NCBI GenBank assembly: GCA_004524545.1
Contig: SDNX01000014.1
Span: 1 to 36,228 of the forward strand
Direction of reading: 5' to 3'
Length of the DNA stretch: 36,228 nt
DNA from: Promethearchaeota archaeon
GTDB taxonomy: Archaea > Asgardarchaeota > Lokiarchaeia > Sigyniarchaeales > Promethearchaeaceae
Under the pieces are notes generated by a model. The model saw nothing but the letters and a program-made list of their open reading frames with translations. It ran no database searches and was not told where the DNA came from. Positions 17,521 through 24,550 of the stretch are shown piece after piece. The position numbers were made by a program, and so were the translations under genes. Numbering within the stretch: the first letter of the stretch is position 1; every line of letters begins with the position of its first letter.

Positions 17521-18291
17521 ATGTCATTAAAGGATAAGATAGCAGTCATTACGGGCGCTGCACAAGGAATAGGATATGGGATTGCAGCAAAATTTGCACA
17601 AGAAGGAGCAAAAATAGCCCTAATTGATCTAAAAGATACTGCTAAGATAAAGGATAAAATTCTTGAGATGGGGGGCGATGCACTGTCATTCACGGCTGAC
17701 GTTGTTGATGAAAGTGCAATCCAGAGTTCGATTTCTGAAATTGTAAATAAATGGGGTAAGATAGATGTACTTGTAAATAATGCAGGTATATATCCATTAG
17801 AACATCTAAAAGATATCTCTGTGACTCGGTTCAAAAGGGTCATGGATACCAATATAAATGGGGTCTTTATCTGTACTCAACAATGTGCTAAGATATTTAT
17901 TGAAAAAAACATCCAAGGAAAAATTATCAACATTTCTTCAGCCACAGGCATTGATGCAGAAAAATACCACTCTCATTATGCAGCATCTAAAGCAGCTGTA
18001 ATAGGTTTTTCAAAAGCCGCTGCATTAGAATTAGGGGATTATGGGATTAGAGTTAATGTAATAGCTCCAGGAGCCATAGAAACTGAGGGAATTATGGAAC
18101 CCGACTTTTTTCCAGATTCTCAAGATGTACCCGAAGATTTTCAAGACATTCAAATAAGGAAAAATTCCTTCTTAGGGATTATGGGTACTCCAGAGGATAT
18201 AGCTGATATGGCATTATATTTAGCTTCAGATAAAGCGAAGTACATTACTGGAGCAGTCATCTCAATTGACGGTGGCAGAGTTTTGCTATAA
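17521..18291 (+). CDS. Short-chain dehydrogenase/reductase
   Basis: A classical 256-residue SDR. The NAD(P)-binding motif TGAAQGIG is at 11-18, Asp36 after the second strand (ALIDLKD) suggests NAD preference, NNAG is at 86-89, and the catalytic set is Ser139/140, Tyr153 and Lys157 in YAASK. It would oxidise or reduce an alcohol/ketone. The gene starts 45 bases after the SCP2 gene with a strong AGGAGGT at 17504-17510, so it is the fourth member of the methyl-transfer operon. It may handle the carbon skeleton left after demethylation, for example a hydroxy acid, but this is inference. It ends in a sequence with a T-rich run at 18296-18303. Confidence 0.9.
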   Translation: MSLKDKIAVITGAAQGIGYGIAAKFAQEGAKIALIDLKDTAKIKDKILEMGGDALSFTADVVDESAIQSSISEIVNKWGKIDVLVNNAGIYPLEHLKDISVTRFKRVMDTNINGVFICTQQCAKIFIEKNIQGKIINISSATGIDAEKYHSHYAASKAAVIGFSKAAALELGDYGIRVNVIAPGAIETEGIMEPDFFPDSQDVPEDFQDIQIRKNSFLGIMGTPEDIADMALYLASDKAKYITGAVISIDGGRVLL

Positions 18292-18359
18292 TTACTTTTT
18301 CTCTCTACCCTACCTACTATCAATATTTTTAAAAAAAAAAATCAGAAGAAAGAAATACA

Positions 18360-20261
18360 ATGCCGAAAATTACAATTATTTTTCAACCCGACGGAAAACG
18401 TGTACAAATAAATTCGGGTTCTACGGTTCTTTCCGCTGCACAAATTTCAGGAATTGACATTGTTTCAATTTGTGGTGGAAAAGGAACTTGCGGGAAATGC
18501 AAAGTAATTATTAATACACCTCATGCAGTCGAATCAATTACACCTAAAGAAATTGAATCATTAACCAAAAAAGAAATTCAAAATGGTTACCGTTTAGCTT
18601 GCTGTACAATAATTAATGAAAACTGCACAATAAAAATTCCCGAATCTAGTAGAACCGGTAAACAAAGATTACAAGCAGAAGGAATTGAAACTAAAATCGC
18701 ACTCGAACCTTCAATTAAGAAATATTATATAGAAATTGAACCCCCAACACTAATCGATCCTCATTCAGATTTAGATCGACTGTTAAAAACACTGGAAAAT
18801 ACTCACAATTTAACGAATTTAGCAATTAACTACAATTTGCTAAAAAATTTACCCGAAAAAGTTCGTATTGCTGATTGGAAATGCACAGTTATTGTTTGGG
18901 ATAAAATGATAATTGAAATTGAACCAGAAGATACCACAAATCAGCTTTATGGATACGCTGTTGATATTGGAACTACAAAATTAGCTGGATATTTGCTAGA
19001 TTTAAGTACTGGAATAGTATTAGCAGCAGATTCGTTGATGAATCCCCAGATCCCTTATGGAGAGGATGTTATCGCTCGCTTGAATTTCACTCCGCAGGAA
19101 ACCCTTCAAAAAACTGTAGTTGAAGCCTTAAACAGCATTCTTAAGGAGCTACTCGAAAAAACTGGCATTAAAAAGGAACATATTTATGAAATGACTGTGG
19201 TCGGGAACACGGTTATGCATCATATCTTTTTAGGAATAAATCCTTTATATTTAGGAAGAGCGCCGTATCCCCCAGCGGTAAGACATCCGATTACTATAGA
19301 TTCGAGGAATTTGGGAATAGATATTGACCCGAATGGAAAAGTCTTCGTCTTACCCACTATTGCAGGATTTGTGGGTGCTGACACCATAGGTGTGATGTTA
19401 TCATCAGAAATTTATAAGAAAGAAAAAATTCATGTAGCAATCGATATCGGAACAAATACAGAAATAGTGTTAGGTAATAAAGAAAAATTAATGACAGTTT
19501 CTTGTGCATCTGGTCCTGCATTTGAAGGGGCTCATATAAAATTTGGGATGCGAGCGCGAAGCGGAGCGATTGAAAAGATAAGTATTGAACCCGGGACTCT
19601 GAATGTGAAATGCCAAACAATTGATAATGAGCCTCCGATTGGTATATGTGGTTCAGGAATGATTGATTTAGTAGCAGAAATGCTAAAAACAGGTGTAATA
19701 GATATTGGCGGGGTGTTTACCAATATTGAACATGCCCGAATAACTGAAAAGGATGGATTTAAACAATTTATAGTAATACCCTCTAATGAGAGTGGAATTC
19801 AAGAGGATATCACATTTTCATTTAAAGATGTCAATCAAATAATACTAGCAAAAGCAGCTATTCACACAGGATTTAAAATACTACTAAAAAAATTTGGCAT
19901 CGACAAAGATCAAATTGAAAAATTATTCATTGCAGGTGCGTTTGGGTCGCACATAAACAAAGAAAGTGCACGGATGATTGGATTATTCCCTGAAATAGAT
20001 CTGGATCGTATTGAGGTAATTGGAAATGCAGCTGGGACAGGAGCTCGAATGTGTTTAGTGTCAAAAAATGCAAAGAAGAAAACTCTGAATTTATCAAAGC
20101 TTGCCGAATACGTTGAACTAGGTGTGGATCCCGATTTTCAAAATATATTTCTGAATTCCAACATAATACCATATGCTGATTTGGATGAATTTCCTGAAAT
20201 GAGTAAATTTCTGAAAAAAACTGGAAATTATCCAGAAATCCCACCACCAAAATTCGGATAA
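18360..20261 (+). CDS. RACo-type reductive activator of corrinoid proteins (2Fe-2S + ASKHA)
   Basis: A 633-residue protein with an N-terminal [2Fe-2S] ferredoxin domain and a C-terminal ASKHA ATPase-like domain (DUF4445). The cluster ligands are C38, C44, C47 and C81 or C82 (CxxxxxCxxC plus a distant Cys). ATPase motifs are VDIGTTKLAG (about 200), AIDIGTNTEIV (about 361), CASGPAFEGAHI and NAAGTGARM near the end. Such proteins reduce the inactive Co(II) form of corrinoid proteins to Co(I) at the cost of ATP; RACo serves the acetogen CoFeSP and RamQ-like proteins serve methyltransferase systems. It lies 68 bases after the SDR gene, so it probably reactivates the corrinoid protein at 16463. There is no strong ribosome site before its ATG. 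Confidence 0.9.
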   Translation: MPKITIIFQPDGKRVQINSGSTVLSAAQISGIDIVSICGGKGTCGKCKVIINTPHAVESITPKEIESLTKKEIQNGYRLACCTIINENCTIKIPESSRTGKQRLQAEGIETKIALEPSIKKYYIEIEPPTLIDPHSDLDRLLKTLENTHNLTNLAINYNLLKNLPEKVRIADWKCTVIVWDKMIIEIEPEDTTNQLYGYAVDIGTTKLAGYLLDLSTGIVLAADSLMNPQIPYGEDVIARLNFTPQETLQKTVVEALNSILKELLEKTGIKKEHIYEMTVVGNTVMHHIFLGINPLYLGRAPYPPAVRHPITIDSRNLGIDIDPNGKVFVLPTIAGFVGADTIGVMLSSEIYKKEKIHVAIDIGTNTEIVLGNKEKLMTVSCASGPAFEGAHIKFGMRARSGAIEKISIEPGTLNVKCQTIDNEPPIGICGSGMIDLVAEMLKTGVIDIGGVFTNIEHARITEKDGFKQFIVIPSNESGIQEDITFSFKDVNQIILAKAAIHTGFKILLKKFGIDKDQIEKLFIAGAFGSHINKESARMIGLFPEIDLDRIEVIGNAAGTGARMCLVSKNAKKKTLNLSKLAEYVELGVDPDFQNIFLNSNIIPYADLDEFPEMSKFLKKTGNYPEIPPPKFG

Positions 20262-20302
20262 TTACACAATCCTCCAAGTTTCCAATTTTTAGCTTGAAAG
20301 AT

Positions 20303-20314
20303 TGTAAATATAAC
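20303..20314 (+). promoter_or_regulatory. TATA-like element of the chaperonin-like gene
   Basis: TGTAAATATAAC lies about 43 bases before the ATG at 20352. This suggests that the gene has its own promoter rather than being the last gene of the methyl-transfer operon, and a leader of roughly 15-20 bases. No ribosome site is visible. Confidence 0.4.
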
Positions 20315-20351
20315 TAAAACACCTCATAAACGATTCGGAATTATTACTATA

Positions 20352-22019
20352 ATGTTGTACAATGACACTGTTAAAATCGTGGAAAATAAAGATCTACGTC
20401 TATCAAATGTTCTTAAGTTAAAATCTTTAGCACATTCAGTAGCTTCAATCTTCGGTCCATGTGGATTGACTAAACTAGTTCTAAAAACTAAGGATGAATA
20501 CTTTGTTACGCAAAAAGGTCACAAAATTGCAACTACATTTACAAATAAAACTCCAATTGTGAACATACTTAAGAGATTGATGGCAACTCAGCACACTAAT
20601 TGCGGAGACGGTACAAAAACTGTATTGCTTTTAATTGGGCTCATGTTAGAGAAAGCAAACAAATTGGTAGAAGAAGGAATTAGCCCTCAAATCATTAACA
20701 AAGGATATTTCTTAGCTTTGAATAAATGCTTAGAAATAATTGAGAATAATCAAATTGCACTAAATGGAAAAAATGAAGATTGCTTAATCAAAATAATAGA
20801 ATGTACCCTAACAAATAAATACAGTATTCACGTTAAGGACTATTTTATTAACTTATTGAAGAGTTTAAATGAAAATAACGAATCAATGGTTTCTGTATTA
20901 AGTGAACATGATTTTCATGATTATTATTTTCGAAAGGTCGCAGGAAATGGTCTATTGGATTCAGAATTGCTTCATGGATTCATTATTTATAAAAATAAAC
21001 CAAATTCAATTATGCCAGATAGAATTCTAAATCCAAATATTCTCTTGATCCAAAAATCGATTGATTACTTCATCAAAGAAAATCATTCAATGTTTTTGGA
21101 ATCTTCGGTCGAAAGTACGCAAGATCATCACAAACTCGTAGGATTTGAGGAGGATTATTATAAAAAACTATCAGAATCTATTAAAAATAAAGGAATCGAC
21201 GTTATTTTTTGCCAGAAAAGGGTAAATGAGGAATTTTTAAATTCTTGTTCCAAACTTGGAATGATAGTTCTGGATTCCGTAGGGGAAAAGGAGATAAAAA
21301 CACTAAGTATGATGCTTCACATTGGACCTATATCCAGTATAAATGAAATTTCAGAAAATGACGTTGGAATTGCTGATATTGCCGAGTTTAAAAAATTTGC
21401 AAAGGATGAAATGCTCATCATTCGTAAAAGAAAGGCAAATACTTTAACATTTTTATTACGTGGGGGCACAAAACACGTGTTAGATGAATTCCACGAATCC
21501 TTAGAAACCGCAATCCGGGTAGGTTATAACACACTTAAAAGTATGAAAGTTTTACCTGGAGGAGGAGCTATAGAACTACAGTGTTCTCAACAGCTGCAAC
21601 TTTATGCTAATAATTTTGCAGATAAGCTGCAATTGGTAATTTTAGAATATGCAAAAGTATTTGAAAGTTTAATCGGATATATTATAGTTAATTCTGGGGA
21701 AGATCCACTGACAATTATTCCAAATTTGAAAAAATTTCATTCCCAGAAAAAAAATAACTACGGATATGATGTAAAAGCAAAATCAATTGTCAATGTCATC
21801 GATAATGGAACTCTTGATGATTATTTCACTAAGGTTCACGCGATTAAAATTGCTACAGAAATGGCTTGTCAAATAAATAGAATTGATAGACTAGTCATGG
21901 TTCATGATAGAAAATTGTATGAAGAACTGGAACAGCAAGGAAAACAGCAGAAAATGGAAAAACGGAATGAAGATATTCGTCAGTATTTTAAGAAAAACGA
22001 AGAAGATTTCAGGATGTAA
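20352..22019 (+). CDS. Divergent group II chaperonin-like protein with altered catalytic residues
   Basis: A 555-residue relative of thermosome/CCT subunits over its full length. Recognisable are the nucleotide-site FGPCG (34-38), GDGTK (85-89), the RGGTKHVLDE segment (370-379), VLPGGGA (400-406) and the closing AIKIATEMACQINRID. Two catalytic positions differ from the family norm. The TNDG motif (GroEL Asp52) reads TQKG at 53-56. The catalytic Asp of LHDAL (GroEL Asp398, thermosome Asp386) is Thr386 in LETAI. The Mg-binding Asp86 of GDGT is kept. The canonical GGM-like tail is absent and is replaced by a charged coiled tail. It may bind but not hydrolyse ATP efficiently and may act within a mixed ring or as an adaptor. 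It is not part of an obvious operon. Confidence 0.85.
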   Translation: MLYNDTVKIVENKDLRLSNVLKLKSLAHSVASIFGPCGLTKLVLKTKDEYFVTQKGHKIATTFTNKTPIVNILKRLMATQHTNCGDGTKTVLLLIGLMLEKANKLVEEGISPQIINKGYFLALNKCLEIIENNQIALNGKNEDCLIKIIECTLTNKYSIHVKDYFINLLKSLNENNESMVSVLSEHDFHDYYFRKVAGNGLLDSELLHGFIIYKNKPNSIMPDRILNPNILLIQKSIDYFIKENHSMFLESSVESTQDHHKLVGFEEDYYKKLSESIKNKGIDVIFCQKRVNEEFLNSCSKLGMIVLDSVGEKEIKTLSMMLHIGPISSINEISENDVGIADIAEFKKFAKDEMLIIRKRKANTLTFLLRGGTKHVLDEFHESLETAIRVGYNTLKSMKVLPGGGAIELQCSQQLQLYANNFADKLQLVILEYAKVFESLIGYIIVNSGEDPLTIIPNLKKFHSQKKNNYGYDVKAKSIVNVIDNGTLDDYFTKVHAIKIATEMACQINRIDRLVMVHDRKLYEELEQQGKQQKMEKRNEDIRQYFKKNEEDFRM

Positions 22020-22163
22020 ACAAAAAAATATATTATCTGACTCGAGGTAATGGTTATCATTTCTACATATAGCACATTGGATTATTCAACTCCGATTGAG
22101 ACAAAATTGAGGAATTAAATTTTACTTATTATGAAATTTTATGGACACTTTCCTTATTTTCAA
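22020..22163. other. Intergenic gap between convergent genes
   Basis: This stretch lies between the chaperonin-like gene and the minus-strand DUF1801 gene, which converge here. It is AT-rich with no ORF worth reporting. No clear terminator hairpin was recognised. Confidence 0.3.
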
Positions 22164-22526
22164 TTAATCTAAAATCTCTTTTACTCTAAATTCTACAATT
22201 TTCTGTATCAATTCATAAGGAATTTGATGATTTAGAGGAAACTTTATAGTTCCCTTGGATGTTTCGTATGCTTCCAGTTCTTTCTTAAATGCAGTAATTC
22301 CCGATGGTGAAGGATAGAAACCAATATGCTTTTTGAATGCTGCAAAATGAACAAGATTTTTTTTTTGTAATTTATAAGTGGGAATCTGATAGCTTATTGT
22401 TTCTTCACTATTCGGAGCAGATTTTTTTATAATTCGTCTAATTTCAATTAAAATATTCTGAATTTCTTTCGAAAAACTACTGATATATTCATCGATAGTC
22501 GTTAAATTTTCTTTTGATTGACTCAT
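22164..22526 (-). CDS. DUF1801 (YdhG-like) protein
   Basis: A 120-residue protein of the DUF1801 family, shown by IDEYISSFSKEIQNILIEIRRIIKKSAPNSEETISYQIPTY-type sequence in the N-terminal half, then LVHFAAFKKHIGFYPSPSG and a C-terminal IKFPLNHQIPYELIQKIVEFRVKE. Members have an iron-chaperone-like fold and are often annotated as intracellular iron chaperone or 'YdhG/YjbR/CyaY-like', but roles are poorly defined. It lies downstream of the methyltransferase gene on the same strand, separated by a 300-base palindrome-rich gap. A copy of this gene's last 30 bases occurs in the relic at 10535-10564. Confidence 0.85.
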   Translation of the reverse strand: MSQSKENLTTIDEYISSFSKEIQNILIEIRRIIKKSAPNSEETISYQIPTYKLQKKNLVHFAAFKKHIGFYPSPSGITAFKKELEAYETSKGTIKFPLNHQIPYELIQKIVEFRVKEILD

Positions 22527-22595
22527 TTAGAATTGATATAAGGTTTCAAATTAAGAATTTTTTTATTTATCAACTGGCATCCTACTCTATGCTAT

Positions 22596-22610
22596 CCTAT
22601 CTATGATAGG
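22596..22610. repeat. Perfect short hairpin CCTATC-TAT-GATAGG followed by T-run
   Basis: A six-base perfect stem with a three-base loop, followed on the plus strand by TTTTTCT. It resembles a terminator but no plus-strand gene ends nearby; on the minus strand it is downstream of the long hairpin at 22623-22678. It belongs to a palindrome-rich gap. Confidence 0.5.
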
Positions 22611-22622
22611 TTTTTCTCATAA

Positions 22623-22678
22623 CACTACGCTAAAAAGCCTTTTTGAAGCCCATAAAAAGGTGCTTTTTATCGTAGGTG
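22623..22678. repeat. Long inverted repeat (hairpin) in the methyltransferase-DUF1801 gap
   Basis: The left arm (22623-22644) and the right arm (22654-22678) are almost perfectly complementary: AAAAAGCCTTTTT pairs with AAAAAGGTGCTTTTT with one bulged base, and the flanking CACTACG pairs with CGTAGGTG across a two-base interruption. The loop is about nine bases. This would give a stem of over 20 pairs. Next to it are AGGTGCACCT (22674-22683) and TTCTACGTAGAA (22731-22742), both perfect palindromes. It could be a structured RNA, a terminator-type element or a MITE-like repeat; only one copy was seen in this window. Confidence 0.65.
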
Positions 22679-22826
22679 CACCTATATCCACTAATTTTAC
22701 TTAATTTGACGTGAAATGGTGGTATTGACGTTCTACGTAGAAATACGTTAAAAAGAAGTGGATTATATTACATTTGGAGCCTTAAGAACTCAGATAGGTG
22801 TTGATTAAAAAAAATAGGTACGGTTT

Positions 22827-23474
22827 TCACTTCTCAGCTGGCTTTCCAATATTCAATTGATACGTGAACCAACTACCAAATTCTTCTTTCACTTCCAAAC
22901 CTGCTGCAACAGTCCATTTTCTCACGGTCGAGCGTAACGGGTAGTCAGGGTCAATGAATAATTCGCACAATGAGATCCTACCCTCAGGTTTTAGAATGCG
23001 TTTAAACTCCTTCAAGACTTCAATTGGTTCAGGTATTTCGGGAAGACATGCAACTGCAAATATTAAATCCACACTTTCATCTTCAAAATCTAAATTATGT
23101 GCATTATCTTTTTTTGGAATGATATTGGTAATGTTTTTTTGATTTAGTCGTATTTGGAGTCGGTCCAAGATTTTTTGTTCGATATCTATTGCATACAGTT
23201 TTCCATCAGGTTCTATTCGCTTAGCAACTCCTATCGAGTAGAATCCTTTACCTGGTCCTAATTCAATAACAATGTCCCCTGGTTTTGCCCCCATTCGTTG
23301 GGCAATCTCGTCCGGATTTTGGATATACTTTCTTCGAAAACGATTATCAATCAAATTTACCATAATTTGAGGAATAGGAAAGGGGTAAATTTTCCGGGCA
23401 ATTTTTGCGATCACAAATATCCATACTAACGCAGCGACAATAGACCAGATAATGATATGTATTACGATATGCAT
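22827..23474 (-). CDS. SAM-dependent methyltransferase with N-terminal membrane helix
   Basis: A 215-residue class I methyltransferase. An N-terminal hydrophobic helix (residues 2-24) anchors it in the membrane, and the SAM-binding motif I is VIELGPGKG (69-77). Post-motif regions IDIEQKILD, FEDESVDLIFAVACLPEIPEP and LKPEGRISLCELF are typical of the UbiE/Methyltransf_11 type. The substrate is unknown; the anchor suggests a lipid or quinone-like molecule. Its C-terminal half has a decayed duplicate at 10563-10790. The start at ATG 23474 gives the membrane helix immediately. Confidence 0.85.
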   Translation of the reverse strand: MHIVIHIIIWSIVAALVWIFVIAKIARKIYPFPIPQIMVNLIDNRFRRKYIQNPDEIAQRMGAKPGDIVIELGPGKGFYSIGVAKRIEPDGKLYAIDIEQKILDRLQIRLNQKNITNIIPKKDNAHNLDFEDESVDLIFAVACLPEIPEPIEVLKEFKRILKPEGRISLCELFIDPDYPLRSTVRKWTVAAGLEVKEEFGSWFTYQLNIGKPAEK

Positions 23475-23725
23475 GAGAAATAGTAAGTAGAAAAGAAGGT
23501 AAATAGATTAGTGTGTAATCAATTAAGCCTAAGTGGTAGAAAATTGTAAAATCTAGTAAATTAGATATTTATGTCCACGAAATCCATCGGGTCGAATTTG
23601 GGACTTCCCTCAACACACAATTCCCAGTTCACCCACTTTTGATATAGAATTGGTAAATACCTTTAAATAGGCAATAGGCAGATAGAGAGGTAGTTACACA
23701 ACTAAAAATAAAAAGATGATTGATT

Positions 23726-23911
23726 ATGGGAAATGGATATTGTCCGAATTGCCAAACAAATGTAATTACAAAGAAAGAATTACCGATATGTAAAATAATT
23801 TTCTGGTTTTGTTGCGGAGTCATCCCGGGGGTTATTTGCTTAATAAAAGAGATGAACGAACCAGAAAATCAGTGCAGTGTTTGTGGAACCACATGTACTG
23901 CTCCTCACTAA
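23726..23911 (+). CDS. LITAF-like mini zinc-ribbon membrane protein
   Basis: A protein of about 61 residues (an in-frame ATG at 23720 would add two). It has CPNC near the N-terminus, a hydrophobic cysteine-containing stretch (IIFWFCCGVIPGVICLI) and a second CSVC knuckle near the C-terminus. This order (CxxC, VxTKKE-like segment, membrane-inserted hydrophobic hairpin, CxxC) resembles the LITAF/BRI3 domain, in which two half-knuckles come together to form one zinc site at the membrane surface. Resemblance is by pattern and not proven. It lies 48 bases before another cysteine-rich membrane protein on the same strand. Confidence 0.6.
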   Translation: MGNGYCPNCQTNVITKKELPICKIIFWFCCGVIPGVICLIKEMNEPENQCSVCGTTCTAPH

Positions 23912-23959
23912 TAATTAGTTTTTTTTTATATTCAATTTTTTTTTTGGAAAAATGACAAA

Positions 23960-24523
23960 ATGAGTGCTGATTTACCACGAGATCAAGATGAAGTCAAAAT
24001 CGAGAAGAAAGTAAACTTCTGGCAGAAATTAAAGAAAACTTATGCCGAGTATAAACCCTATCTTATTTCCCATCACCCGAACTGTGAAAAATATGAGGAA
24101 CATGTATTCAAAATACGGGAAAAGAAGTTTTGTATAGGATGTTTTATTGGTTACCCTGCAGCAATTTTAGGGATTGGAATCTCATTTCCTTTAGTATTTT
24201 TTGAATTGATAAATGTCTGGATATTTTTTGGCATAGGAATTGTTTTTTCCTGTGCTGTACTCTTAAGTCTTACTCATTTCACTAAAAAACGAGGACGAAA
24301 AATCTTACAAAAGTTACTGATCGGTATGGGTTCGGGATTTATAATTACTTCAATATGGGAGTTATTAAGTATTGTATGGTATTTCAGACTTCTACTCATT
24401 TGGGTAGCAATTATCGTTTTAAATATTCCCATCTCCTTGATGCACTATAAAACCCACCATAAAATTTGTGAGAATTGTGAATGGAAGAATGATTGGAAGA
24501 AATGTCCAGGATTTCAGCAATGA
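23960..24523 (+). CDS. Cysteine/histidine-rich membrane protein, unknown family
   Basis: A 187-residue protein with a charged N-terminal region, about four transmembrane segments (roughly 69-88, 92-112, 125-143, 146-164), and metal-ligand-like clusters at both cytosolic ends. The clusters are SHHPNC with FCIGC before the first helix and KTHHKICENC with KKCPG at the end. The His/Cys pairs suggest a metal site formed by the two ends. No family was recognised. It follows the LITAF-like gene and ends 28 bases before the convergent beta-helix gene. Confidence 0.7.
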   Translation: MSADLPRDQDEVKIEKKVNFWQKLKKTYAEYKPYLISHHPNCEKYEEHVFKIREKKFCIGCFIGYPAAILGIGISFPLVFFELINVWIFFGIGIVFSCAVLLSLTHFTKKRGRKILQKLLIGMGSGFIITSIWELLSIVWYFRLLLIWVAIIVLNIPISLMHYKTHHKICENCEWKNDWKKCPGFQQ

Positions 24524-24550
24524 ATTGAAAAGTGAAAAAGAAAATTTAGT

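Larger units (their letters stand above)
22527..22826. other. 300-base palindrome-rich gap, no gene
   Basis: This gap between the minus-strand methyltransferase and DUF1801 genes holds no convincing ORF. It contains, in order, a short hairpin (22596-22610), a long hairpin (22623-22678), a 10-base palindrome (22674-22683) and a 12-base palindrome (22731-22742). It may include the DUF1801 promoter close to 22530-22570 (A/T-rich). Confidence 0.5.

Noticed and set aside
17472-17852. Minus-strand ORF of 126 codons opposite the SDR gene
   Set aside because: It is a shadow of the strong SDR gene, which has a ribosome site and all family motifs.
19927-20277. Minus-strand ORF opposite the end of the corrinoid activator gene
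   Set aside because: It is a shadow of a clear ASKHA-domain coding sequence.
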